From assembly GCA_036389375.1 (NCBI GenBank), contig DASVQA010000197.1, positions 1-12,936 on the forward strand: a DNA stretch of 12,936 nucleotides, written 5' to 3'. The notes under the pieces are model-generated. The model ran no database searches. It saw only the letters and a program-made list of their open reading frames with translations, and was not told where the DNA came from. Positions 1-7,120 of this stretch are shown piece after piece. Made by a program: the position numbers and the translations under genes. Numbering within the stretch: position 1 is the first letter of the stretch; each line of letters starts with the position of its first letter. The stretch is from QHXQ01 sp036389375. Its GTDB lineage: Bacteria; Acidobacteriota; Blastocatellia; Pyrinomonadales; Pyrinomonadaceae.

Positions 1-655
1 CGCCATCAGCGCGGCGGGCAAGCCGGTCGTCCTCGTGCTGGCCGAAGGCCGGCCGCGCATCATCAGCCGCATCGCCGACGGCGCGGGCGCGATCCTCCTG
101 GCCTATAACCCCGGCAACGAGGGCGGACAGGCCATCGCCGATGTGCTCTTTGGCGATTACAACCCCGGCGGCAAACTCCCGTTCACTTACCCGCGCCAAC
201 CGCACGCGCTGTTGACCTACGATCACAAGACGTTCGAGACGCTGGATACGAGTTTCGGGCTGACGGCCTTTAACCCGCAGTTCGCGTTCGGTCATGGACT
301 GAGCTACACGACCTACAAGTACAGCGACCTGCGCTTGAGCCGGCCGGCGATGAGCGAGCAGGACAGCTTGCACGTCACCGTCACGGTCACGAACGCGGGG
401 GCGCGCGCAGGCGAAGAGGTGGTGCAACTGTACCTGCGCGATCTTGTCGCCTCTATCACGCCGCCCGACCGACGGCTCAAGCGGTTCGCCAAAATACATC
501 TCGAACCGGGCCAAGCGCAGACGCTCAGTTTCGACCTGACGCGCGAAGATCTGGCGTTTACGGGGCAGGACAATCGGCCCGTCGTCGAGCCGGGCGAGTT
601 CGACGTGCTGGTTGGCGGTTTGACGGGCCGGTTCACGCTTTCGCCGCCGCGTTAA
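1..655 (+). CDS. Glycoside hydrolase family 3 protein (beta-glucosidase-like), C-terminal part, 5' truncated
   Basis: The open frame is already running at base 2 and stops with TAA at 653-655, giving 217 visible residues of a longer protein. The first ~70 residues match the end of the GH3 C-terminal alpha/beta domain: GKPVVLVL, the GRPRII turn, and the LFGDYNPGGKLPFTYPR block. Next comes FAFGHGLSYT, a hallmark segment leading into the fibronectin-III-like domain, which fills the last ~110 residues (VTVTVTNAG, GEEVVQLYL, KRFAKIHLEPGQ, EPGEFDVLVGG). The family hydrolyses terminal non-reducing beta-linked sugars from glycans or glycosides. The nucleophile aspartate lies in the N-terminal barrel, outside the window, so activity, exact specificity and signal peptide cannot be judged. 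The reading frame is intact to its natural end. It converges on the minus-strand gene downstream and is not part of the receptor operon. Confidence 0.93.
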   Translation, partial: AISAAGKPVVLVLAEGRPRIISRIADGAGAILLAYNPGNEGGQAIADVLFGDYNPGGKLPFTYPRQPHALLTYDHKTFETLDTSFGLTAFNPQFAFGHGLSYTTYKYSDLRLSRPAMSEQDSLHVTVTVTNAGARAGEEVVQLYLRDLVASITPPDRRLKRFAKIHLEPGQAQTLSFDLTREDLAFTGQDNRPVVEPGEFDVLVGGLTGRFTLSPPR

Positions 656-693
656 AGGGCCCCCTGTACGCGCAGGGTAACGCGGCCGCGCGT

Positions 694-767
694 CGTGAGG
701 GCGCGCCGCACCTTGACAGGGCCCACGCTACGTGGACTCTCAGGTGCGCTCGTAACGCGCCCTCACG
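694..767. terminator. Nested imperfect stem-loop in the convergent gap; possible bidirectional terminator
   Basis: Three nested inverted repeats are visible: a 12-bp outer arm (694-705 with 756-767, CGTGAGGGCGCG and its complement), a 7-bp middle arm (707-713 with 741-plus one, i.e. 742-748, CGCACCT/AGGTGCG), and a 5-bp inner arm (723-727 with 731-735, CCACG/CGTGG) with a three-base loop. A small extra hairpin (662-666 with 673-677, CCCTG/CAGGG) starts just after the GH3 stop codon. The position between two convergent genes suits transcription termination on both strands. There is no clear T-tract on either side, so a Rho-independent terminator is not proven; a structured RNA or a dispersed repeat element is also possible. 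Confidence 0.4.
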
Positions 768-831
768 TCATTTCAACGCCTGGCTGTCAGTCGAGAGATA
801 GGTGAGACGGCGGCCTGACCCGCCGGGTTAA

Positions 832-855
832 GCTGAAAATTTCGCTGAAAATTTC
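832..855. repeat. Perfect tandem duplication of a 12-bp unit
   Basis: GCTGAAAATTTC occurs twice head to tail (832-843 and 844-855). The reverse complement of its CTGAAAA core, TTTTCAG, occurs once more at 883-889, overlapping the stop codon of the minus-strand gene (886-888). Either repeat copy could therefore pair with the single complementary copy in the transcript running off the minus-strand gene. The repeats lie 30-55 bases past that stop. They could be part of a 3' structure, or just a local slippage duplication. Confidence 0.6.
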
Positions 856-885
856 GGCGCGGCTTTTCGGTTCAACTGATAGTTT

Positions 886-1512
886 TCAGTCGCCGCTCTT
901 TCGTTTCCTGTCAGCCGCCTGTCGCAATTTACCGCTCAGCTTGATCACGCGTTCCAGATCACGCCCCGCCTGTGCGGAACTCTGCGTGTTGACCACACGC
1001 AGGTTCTGGAACATCGGATTTGTGACGAAGCCGGCGATGGCACTATCCAACTCGGCCAGCAGCGACCGCAAATCCTCCGGCGCTGCTACGGTCGTCTGGG
1101 CCGCCTGCTGCGCTGCTTCTTTCTCCTTCGAGTCCGCAGCGACACCCGCCGGGAACAGGTTGGCTTTGAGCCGCGCGGCCCGCTTCTTTATCTCGCTCGC
1201 GGCGGCTGCGATGCGCGCGTAGTCGGACGCGGCGGGCGTAGGCGGTGCGTCGGCTTGCAGCACCTCGTTGTTGATGATCTGGATGCGCTCGAAGTCCTGC
1301 TTGATAAGTGGAAACTGCGGGTCAGTGCGTTGGTCAGGTTTCTCCGCGTCACGCTTGATGCGCTCGATCTCGTCGGAGCGGATTTTGTCTTCGATGGCCT
1401 TGTCTTTCGGGCTGCCGGTGCTGATGCCGCCGCGCCCCGATATCTGGGCGGCGACGAGCATCGGCCAAGCCGACAGCACGAAGAGTGCGGGCAGCAGTAA
1501 GCGCCGGTTCAT
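886..1512 (-). CDS. Exported alpha-helical hypothetical protein, 208 aa
   Basis: I do not recognise a named family. The protein opens with a good Sec signal peptide (MNRR, then a hydrophobic stretch LLLPALFVLSAWPMLVAA, likely cleaved before QISGRG near residue 23). The rest is charged and helix-prone: a KDKAIEDKIRSDEIERIKRDAEK segment-like region at ~35-60, a QDFERIQIINNEV helix, an Ala/Lys-rich region ~95-145, and a basic C-terminus (RKRKSGD). No cysteine, lipobox or further membrane segment is seen, so a soluble periplasmic or extracellular product is most likely. The ATG at 1512 lies one base after the stop of the membrane regulator gene. Its ribosome-binding site (AGGAGA, minus strand, 1518-1523) sits inside the end of that gene, which implies translational coupling. 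It may be a partner of the extracytoplasmic part of the regulator, but that is inference from linkage only. Confidence 0.8.
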   Translation of the reverse strand: MNRRLLLPALFVLSAWPMLVAAQISGRGGISTGSPKDKAIEDKIRSDEIERIKRDAEKPDQRTDPQFPLIKQDFERIQIINNEVLQADAPPTPAASDYARIAAAASEIKKRAARLKANLFPAGVAADSKEKEAAQQAAQTTVAAPEDLRSLLAELDSAIAGFVTNPMFQNLRVVNTQSSAQAGRDLERVIKLSGKLRQAADRKRKSGD

Positions 1513-1513
1513 G

Positions 1514-2911
1514 TCACTCTCCTGTGGCGGGCAGCGGGTGCAGCGCGATGAGCGTGATGGTGGTCGGCGTGCCGTTTTCGACCTCGACCTTGAGGAGCGC
1601 CTGATAGTATTTCGGCGGCGCGCCCGCCCCGCCCAGTTGGTGCAGCCGTTGGGCGAGTACGGCCATGTGGTTTCTGGTCGTGACGAACTCGGCCGCCGCC
1701 TCCGTGCCTTCGCTGTAGATGCCGGCGAGGATCATCACCGCGTTCTCGCCGGAGACGTTCGGCTTCACCGTGACGAGGGCATAGTCAACCTGCAACTCGC
1801 CGGTCTGCTCGTTGTGCTGCGGTTTGTATTCGCGCTCCTCGCCGGGCTGCGGCTTGCGGTTCTCGATGGTCGCGGAATAGGTGTAGGCGAAGACTTCGTT
1901 TGTCGGCAGCTTGCGCGACCACTCGTTGACGTAGATGCTGCCGAGCAGGATCACATTGCGGTATTTCAGATCGGCGGCGCTGACCTGCCGGCTCTGCTTG
2001 AGCAGTATCTCGCGGTTCGCCGAGCGGAACAGGTCTGTCAGGCGCGAGAGGCCGATGGCCTCGCCCATGCCTGTGTACATGCCGAGCGAAGGAAGCAGGC
2101 GCGTGTCGCTGCCGCCCGTCCATTGCCCTTTAAACTCCGGCGAGTCGGACATGGCGCGGGCCTGATCGGCATTGAGTTTGATGGCGCGTCGGGTCAGCGC
2201 GTCGGGGTCGGCCTGATTCACGAAGCGATAGACGGCAGGATTACTGAGCACGAGCAGCGGCGGTTCGGGGTCGTTGAGGAACACGCCCCAGACGGACTGC
2301 ACCTCGTCGGTCTTATTAAAGGCCGGCCCGGCCGACACCTGCCGGCGCAACTCGCGGTTGGCGAACGACAGCCACAACACCGTCGCCGCCAGTAAGACGA
2401 TGACCACGCCGCCTAAGACGAGCGGCAACTTCTTCGGCAAAGGTCGCGCGGTGGGCGACGGGGCGACGCTCGTATCTATGTCGGGCGCGGGGGGCGCGGC
2501 GGTGGCGTCGGTCGCGTGCCCGTTGGTCGGGACGTGCGTGGCAAGCGCCGGCTCGGTCGCGGGGCAGGCGTTGATAAAGACCGGATGATAGTGCCCTTTC
2601 GGGAGATCAATCACGATCTGATCGTTCTTGCCGTCGGTGGCGTAGTATTCCTGTAGCTTTGTCCGCAGCCGCCCGGCCTGCACGCGTACCACCGAGTCTA
2701 TGCGCGAGTCGTAGTCGGTGTTGCGCCCGAAAACCTCTGTGGCGATGGTGTACTCTTTGAGTTGCGCCTCGTGGTTGTCAATCGTCCGCTCGACGACGAA
2801 GCGCAGGAACGCCTTGAGGCTCTCAGAGTTTTGCAGCGCGCGACTCTGAAGGACTTTCTCTAACTGCGCGAGCTTTTCTGTCTTAGACAACTCCATAGAG
2901 TTCGCCATCAC
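1514..2911 (-). CDS. Single-pass membrane protein with N-terminal winged-helix-like domain; putative ToxR-like regulator
   Basis: 465 aa from GTG at 2911; ATG at 2908 is equally plausible, and neither has a strong ribosome-binding site. Residues ~12-113 are the acidobacterial N-terminal domain recognised by LKAFLRFVVE, LKEYTIATEVFGR, YDSRIDSVVRVQAGRLRTKL and IVIDLPKGHYHPVF. The last two blocks resemble the recognition helix and wing of OmpR/PhoB-type winged helices (RLRxKL, then GxGY), so DNA binding is likely but not proven. A Pro/Ala/Thr linker (~115-160) leads to one membrane helix (~163-183, LPLVLGGVVIVLLAATVLWL). The C-terminal ~270 residues, presumably extracytoplasmic, contain VWGVFLNDPEPPLLVLSNP, GMGEAIGLSRLTDLF and NVILLGSIYVN, and have no function I can name. 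The topology is that of one-component membrane regulators such as ToxR/CadC. It is transcribed divergently from the TonB receptor and is the first gene of a two-gene unit. Similar N-termini in other proteins are sometimes annotated as adenylate cyclase-like or TPR proteins; no cyclase or TPR is seen here. Confidence 0.75.
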   Translation of the reverse strand: MMANSMELSKTEKLAQLEKVLQSRALQNSESLKAFLRFVVERTIDNHEAQLKEYTIATEVFGRNTDYDSRIDSVVRVQAGRLRTKLQEYYATDGKNDQIVIDLPKGHYHPVFINACPATEPALATHVPTNGHATDATAAPPAPDIDTSVAPSPTARPLPKKLPLVLGGVVIVLLAATVLWLSFANRELRRQVSAGPAFNKTDEVQSVWGVFLNDPEPPLLVLSNPAVYRFVNQADPDALTRRAIKLNADQARAMSDSPEFKGQWTGGSDTRLLPSLGMYTGMGEAIGLSRLTDLFRSANREILLKQSRQVSAADLKYRNVILLGSIYVNEWSRKLPTNEVFAYTYSATIENRKPQPGEEREYKPQHNEQTGELQVDYALVTVKPNVSGENAVMILAGIYSEGTEAAAEFVTTRNHMAVLAQRLHQLGGAGAPPKYYQALLKVEVENGTPTTITLIALHPLPATGE

Positions 2912-3037
2912 GACGCGAGCAAAGAGGCCGGAACTTGCAGCCGGCGGGGCAGGTATCCGCCCCGGCTCGTACAGGTTTGAAAAAGATTATGCATTGTCCC
3001 GGAGAGGCCGGGAAGTTCAAACCGCTGCTTGCGGCGG

Positions 3038-3066
3038 ATTATAAACCCCGGCCCCGTTTTCAACAA
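3038..3066 (-). promoter_or_regulatory. Sigma-70-type promoter for the membrane regulator gene
   Basis: On the minus strand there is TTGTTG (3061-3066) as -35, exactly 17 bases, and a perfect TATAAT (3038-3043) as -10. Transcription would start near 3031, leaving a leader of about 120 bases before the regulator start. This is the best-scoring promoter by eye in the divergent region. The -35 keeps only the TTG part of the consensus. Confidence 0.55.
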
Positions 3067-3129
3067 CAGAGGCGCACCAGACGCGGCGTAAACCGGCGGC
3101 CGCGTAGAGATCGCCGCGAAATTCCGGCT

Positions 3130-3155
3130 GTAACGAGTTACATCTATCATGTAAC
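3130..3155. promoter_or_regulatory. GTTACAT-N5-ATGTAAC dyad, candidate operator
   Basis: A perfect 7-bp inverted repeat with a 5-base spacer occupies 3137-3155 (GTTACATctatcATGTAAC). A further GTAAC at 3130-3134 forms a second, tighter dyad with the left arm (GTAAC-GA-GTTAC, 3130-3141). A looser GTTA/TAAC pair lies at 3204-3220. The dyad sits about 70 bases upstream of the minus-strand -35 and about 90 bases upstream of the plus-strand -10, a position able to serve both genes. The local base composition is less GC-rich than its surroundings. Symmetry and position suggest a dimeric regulator site. Which protein binds is unknown; the divergent membrane regulator is the obvious candidate. Confidence 0.45.
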
Positions 3156-3243
3156 CCCCGGCCCGCCGGCAACTTTGTCGCCCGAATCCCTGTACTTCAC
3201 CGTGTTATACGAGCGGTAACTGCGGAGGATGGAAAACGTTCAC

Positions 3244-3249
3244 TATAAT
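3244..3249 (+). promoter_or_regulatory. Candidate -10 element for the TonB-dependent receptor gene
   Basis: A perfect TATAAT lies on the plus strand in an AT-richer patch. Windows 16-18 bases upstream (around 3220-3227, CTGCGGAG) share only two bases with the TTGACA consensus, and there is no TGn extension. If it is used, it would be a promoter that needs an activator; the dyad upstream would be well placed for that. Transcription would begin near 3256, giving a leader of about 260 bases. Confidence 0.4.
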
Positions 3250-3382
3250 GTATCCACGTCTGAGTCTGTATTTATTCAGTCGCCGAATTAAGTCTGAAGA
3301 CGCGCAAAGCATAATCAGCGGACGCAGGCGGCGGTCAGTGCTTCTTGCCAACAACAACTTTATTAATTTGAGCAATTCTTAA

Positions 3383-3440
3383 CCCGGCCGGGGCGCAAGT
3401 GGCCGGGCGAACGTGCAAGGAGTTTGGCCGGTTACCCGGC
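3383..3440 (+). other. GC-rich double hairpin in the receptor leader
   Basis: Two stem-loops follow each other in the presumed 5' leader of the receptor mRNA. The first pairs CCCGGCC (3383-3389) with GGCCGGG (3401-3407) around an 11-base loop. The second pairs GCCGG (3427-3431) with CCGGC (3436-3440) around TTAC. An AAGGAG sequence (3417-3422) lies between them but is only one base from an in-frame TTG, too close for normal initiation. I do not recognise a known riboswitch class. The remainder of the 2912-3516 gap holds no gene I can support. Confidence 0.35.
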
Positions 3441-3516
3441 TTCGCGTTCGGGTGTTGCGGTTTACGGTTGGAGGCCGCCCTGTCCAGCAGGTCTGCCCCA
3501 CGAGAGGAGACGGCTA

Positions 3517-6500
3517 ATGAGTAAGGTAAGTCTGTGCGGGAATCCGGCGCTGCCATTCGGGGCGGCCAAACAGGGTGGGCTGCGTGCGCGGGCGCTCTGG
3601 GCCCTCGTGCCCTGTCTGCTGTTACTACTCGCCCTGCCCGGCTACGCGCAGAAGACTTCGGGGCAGATCACCGGCTCCGTCGTTGACCAGAAGGGCGCGG
3701 CCGTGCCGGAGACGATGGTCGTCCTCACGCAGGTCGGCACGGGGCTTAGGCGCGAGGTGCAGACCAACGAGGACGGCAACTACACCGTGCCGGACTTACC
3801 GCCCGGCATCTACAACATCAGCGCCACGCACGCCGGCTTCAAGGAGGCCATTGTCGCCAACGTCACGGTCAACGTGTCTACGACGACCCGGCAGGACTTG
3901 ACCATGCAGATCGGCGACATCGGCGAGAAGGTGGACATCGTCGCCAGCGAGATACAGGTCGAGACTGAGACGGGCGCGGTCGGTGGCGTCATCACGGGCG
4001 AGCAGGTGCGCGAGTTGCCGCTCAACGGCCGCAGCTTCGTGCAGTTGACGCAGTTGCAGCCCGGCGTCTCGCCCGCCTCGAACTTCGACAGCAAGAACAA
4101 GGGCCTCTTCTCTGGCGTGGACTTCTCCGTTAACGGCAACAGCACGCAGAGCAACCTGTTTCTGACCGACGGCGCAAACAACAACGACACCGGCTCGAAC
4201 CGCACCGTCCTGCTCTATCCGTCCATCGAAGCCATCCGCGAGTTCAAGATGCTGCGCAACAGCTACGGCCCCGAATACGGGCAGGCGGCCGGCGCGGTCA
4301 TCAGCATCGCCACCAACTACGGCGAAAACAAACTGCACGGCAGCCTCTTCTACTTCGGGCGCAACGACAAGCTGAACGCGTCGGATTTCTTCGTCAATCG
4401 CACGGGCGGCACGAAAGACAAACTGCGGCGCAACGACTTCGGCGGCTCGCTCGGCGGGCCGATCATCAAAGACCGCCTCTTCTTCTTCTTCTCGGAAGAA
4501 CTCAACAAAGAGATTCGCGGCTTCACCCGCTTCGGCAGCGTGCCGACGCTGGCCGAGCGCAGCGGCGACTTCAGCCACCCGCGCACCGCGATCATCAACG
4601 GGCAGACCGTCAACTGTAGCGGGCCCGCCATTGGCAACGGGCGACCCGGCTCCGACACGCAGATCATCCCGCAGTCGCAACTCAGCCCCGCCGGGCGCTT
4701 GCTCGTCGGACTCTACCCGGAGCCGAATTTCGTCGGCGGCGATTGCAACAACTGGCGGCAGTCCACCGCCTCGCCCATTGATTTCCGCGAAGAGAACGTC
4801 CGCATCGACTACAAGATCGGCCAAGCGCACCAGATTTTCGGGCGCTACACGCAAGACCACTGGGAGAACCCCGCGCCGATCCTGCTGCCCGCCGGTTTGT
4901 GGGGCGACGATCCGTTCCCCGGTGTCGAGAGCAGTTGGGCGCAGCCCTCGAAACAGGCCGCCATTAAATTGACCTCGACACTGGCCGGCACGTCCGTCAA
5001 CGAAGTGCAGTTCTCCTACTCCGCGAACCGCATCAACGTCACGCCCGGTCTCGGCGGCGACATCAACACGCAACTCAACGCCGCCGTGCCCAGCTTCTTC
5101 CCTGAGAGCGTCAAGACCTACGGCAGCGACCGCCCGCACCCGGTCTTCTGGGGCGGCATCGCACCCTTCAACAGCAATCGCGGGCCAGACCTGTGGAGCA
5201 CCGCGCCGTTCCACAACTCGCTCGACATCTATTCGATCCGCGACGACTTCTCGAAGATCAAAGGCAACCACGCTTTGAAGGTCGGCTTCCTCTTCGACTG
5301 GGCGGGCAAGAACGAGGACGTGGGCGGCTCGGCCGCTTCCGAGACGCCGCAGTTCTGGGGCGCGTGCTGCGCCAATAACTCCGGCAACTATCTGGCCGAC
5401 GTGCTGACGCGCGGCAGCTTCTTCGGCTACAACGAAACCAACAAAGAGCCGCACGCGCAACTGCGCTACAAGAACCTTGAGTTCTACACCGGCGACACGT
5501 GGAAGGTGCGCTCGAACCTGACGCTCGAATTGGGCGCGCGCTGGTCGTTCCTGCGCGAGCCTTACGAAGCAAACGATCTGCTGAGCGCCTTCGACCCGCG
5601 CTTCTACAATCCGGCGCGCCCCTCTTCCGACCCCTGCAACGGGCTGGTCGTCCCGCCGGGCACGAACCCCTGTGCCGGCATCGCGGGCGCAAGCACGCCG
5701 CAAGCGGCCGTCAATCGTTCGCTGCGCGAGAACAACAATCATCTGATCGCGCCGCGCCTCGGCTTCGCGTGGGATCCGCGCCGCAACGGTAAGACTGCGA
5801 TTCGCGGCGGTCTCGGCCAGTTCTTCCAGCGCGAGCGCGTCGGGCCGCTGCTCGGCCTTGCCGGCAACGCGCCGTTTGCGCTCACCGTCAGCGGCACGCG
5901 CACGCTCGACAACGGCGGCACGATCAACGTGGACGGGCCGCCCGCCGGTGCGCCCAACCGCGCGTGGGATGCGTCGAACAAAGTCCCGAACTCCTGGCAG
6001 TGGAACCTGAGCGTGGATCAGCAACTCTGGAAGGAGGGCGTCATCGAAATCGGCTACGTCGGCAACCGCGCCCTTCATCAGTTGATCAACTTCGACATCA
6101 ACCAGCCCGTCGGACTGGCGAACCGGCAGCAGGCGGCGTTCCTTCAGAACGCCAACGCCTTCCGCCCATTCTCGAACTTCGGCAACATCCTTCAGTGGGC
6201 GCGCGCCGGCACGGCCAGCTACCACTCGCTGCAAACGATGTTCAAGACCCGCCTGTGGGGGCGCTCGCAAATTCAAGCCTCCTACACATGGTCGCACTCG
6301 ATCTCCGATGCGCCGCTCGACGATTCCAGCGGCGGGCAGAGCGCCAACACGCGCATGGACACCTATAACGGGCGGCTCGAACGCGGCAACTCCGGCATCA
6401 ACCGGCCGCACATCTTCGTAGCCAATGCCATCGTCTATCTGCCTTCGTTCAAACAGTCGAACGAGGTGACGCGGGCTGTGCTCGGTGGCTGGGAGTTTGC

Positions 6501-7056
6501 CACGATTGCCACCATCGCGTCGGGTTCATCGTTGACGCCGAACATCACCAACGGCTCGATCTCGAATCTGCAAGGCGGCATCTCCGGCATCGCCACCAAC
6601 ACGGGCAACGAGCGGCCCGACCGTGTGCCCGGTGTGCCCTGCCGCGCTTCGAGCGGCGACCCGACGCAGATTCTCAACCCCGCCGCCTACACCCTTGTCG
6701 GCCACCGCATCGGCACGCCCGGCAACTCCGCGCGCGGCGACTGTCTGGGGCCGGGCCTCAACAACTTCGACATGTCCTTCTACAAGAATTTCACGCCCAA
6801 CTGGCTGAAGGGCGCGTTCGGCGACTCGGCGCGCGTACAGTTCCGGCTTGAGTTCTTCAACGCCTTCAACCACGCGCAGTTCCGGGGCGATACCGTGCAG
6901 CTAAACTTAGGTGGCGGGCCCGTCACCTGCGGCACAACGGCGTGCGGGCCGAACAACACGCTCATCACGGCCGAGTCGAAGAACGGAGCCTTCGGCCAAG
7001 CCGGCGCAACGCGCGGCCCACGCGAGATACAATACTCGTTGAAGTTGAATTTCTGA
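3517..7056 (+). CDS. Oar-like TonB-dependent receptor with N-terminal carboxypeptidase-regulatory-like domain
   Basis: 1179 aa outer-membrane protein. The start is ATG 3517, chosen because AGGAG (3505-3509) lies 7 bases upstream and a signal peptide follows (hydrophobic core ALWALVPCLLLLLALPGYA, residues ~26-44, likely cleaved before QKTSG). Residues ~48-130 form a CarboxypepD_reg-like beta-sandwich (GQITGSVVDQKGAAVP, DGNYTVPDLPPGIYNI). Residues ~138-265 resemble the TonB receptor plug (VRELPLNGRSFVQL, FSVNGNSTQSNLFLTDGANN, EYGQAAGAVI). The remainder is a long barrel with the family signatures NDFGGSLGGPI, DRLFFFFSEE, PRLGFAWDP and LRLEFFNAFNH-like FRLEFFNAFNHAQF, ending KLNF with the terminal Phe expected of barrel proteins. 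Length is normal for acidobacterial Oar-like proteins. I see no clear TonB box. The substrate is unknown; such receptors bind or import large ligands using TonB energy. It is divergent from the membrane regulator and is followed by a hairpin 20 bases after its stop. Confidence 0.92.
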   Translation: MSKVSLCGNPALPFGAAKQGGLRARALWALVPCLLLLLALPGYAQKTSGQITGSVVDQKGAAVPETMVVLTQVGTGLRREVQTNEDGNYTVPDLPPGIYNISATHAGFKEAIVANVTVNVSTTTRQDLTMQIGDIGEKVDIVASEIQVETETGAVGGVITGEQVRELPLNGRSFVQLTQLQPGVSPASNFDSKNKGLFSGVDFSVNGNSTQSNLFLTDGANNNDTGSNRTVLLYPSIEAIREFKMLRNSYGPEYGQAAGAVISIATNYGENKLHGSLFYFGRNDKLNASDFFVNRTGGTKDKLRRNDFGGSLGGPIIKDRLFFFFSEELNKEIRGFTRFGSVPTLAERSGDFSHPRTAIINGQTVNCSGPAIGNGRPGSDTQIIPQSQLSPAGRLLVGLYPEPNFVGGDCNNWRQSTASPIDFREENVRIDYKIGQAHQIFGRYTQDHWENPAPILLPAGLWGDDPFPGVESSWAQPSKQAAIKLTSTLAGTSVNEVQFSYSANRINVTPGLGGDINTQLNAAVPSFFPESVKTYGSDRPHPVFWGGIAPFNSNRGPDLWSTAPFHNSLDIYSIRDDFSKIKGNHALKVGFLFDWAGKNEDVGGSAASETPQFWGACCANNSGNYLADVLTRGSFFGYNETNKEPHAQLRYKNLEFYTGDTWKVRSNLTLELGARWSFLREPYEANDLLSAFDPRFYNPARPSSDPCNGLVVPPGTNPCAGIAGASTPQAAVNRSLRENNNHLIAPRLGFAWDPRRNGKTAIRGGLGQFFQRERVGPLLGLAGNAPFALTVSGTRTLDNGGTINVDGPPAGAPNRAWDASNKVPNSWQWNLSVDQQLWKEGVIEIGYVGNRALHQLINFDINQPVGLANRQQAAFLQNANAFRPFSNFGNILQWARAGTASYHSLQTMFKTRLWGRSQIQASYTWSHSISDAPLDDSSGGQSANTRMDTYNGRLERGNSGINRPHIFVANAIVYLPSFKQSNEVTRAVLGGWEFATIATIASGSSLTPNITNGSISNLQGGISGIATNTGNERPDRVPGVPCRASSGDPTQILNPAAYTLVGHRIGTPGNSARGDCLGPGLNNFDMSFYKNFTPNWLKGAFGDSARVQFRLEFFNAFNHAQFRGDTVQLNLGGGPVTCGTTACGPNNTLITAESKNGAFGQAGATRGPREIQYSLKLNF

Positions 7057-7076
7057 GCTTCGACCGAGACAACCCG

Positions 7077-7120
7077 TAGCAGGGAGGTAAGGCTTGACGT
7101 TCAGCTTTACCTCCCTGCTA
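7077..7120 (+). terminator. Strong 18-bp-stem hairpin after the receptor gene; candidate terminator or attenuator
   Basis: A perfect 14-bp inverted repeat (TAGCAGGGAGGTAA at 7077-7090 with its complement at 7107-7120) is extended inward by a G-T pair and three Watson-Crick pairs, leaving an 8-base loop (7095-7102). It starts 20 bases after the receptor stop codon, where a terminator is expected. The trailing sequence TTATCGTC is only weakly T-rich, so termination may be partial. The left arm carries GGGAGGT, a good ribosome-binding sequence, which would be buried in the stem. Confidence 0.6.

Noticed and set aside
1268..2395. Plus-strand open frame of 375 codons across the regulator and the small exported gene
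   Set aside because: It spans two minus-strand genes with coherent domains and signal peptides, and its translation has no recognisable fold; treated as a shadow frame.
2908..3219. Two short open frames (80 and 94 codons) on opposite strands in the divergent region
   Set aside because: Neither has a ribosome-binding site or recognisable content, and they overlap the predicted promoter and dyad.
3424..3516. In-frame TTG start extending the receptor by 31 residues
   Set aside because: The nearby AAGGAG is only one base away, the added residues would push the signal peptide inward, and the ATG at 3517 has an ideally spaced AGGAG.
3256..3516. Cobalamin or another known riboswitch ahead of the TonB receptor
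   Set aside because: TonB receptor leaders often carry cobalamin riboswitches, but I found no B12-box-like core or other class signature; only simple hairpins are visible.
3796..6411. Long minus-strand open frame of 871 codons inside the receptor gene
   Set aside because: It lies wholly antisense to a clear TonB receptor. Its product is an Arg/Val/Ala/Glu-rich low-information sequence with no domain, as expected when codon bias in GC-rich DNA removes stops from the opposite strand.
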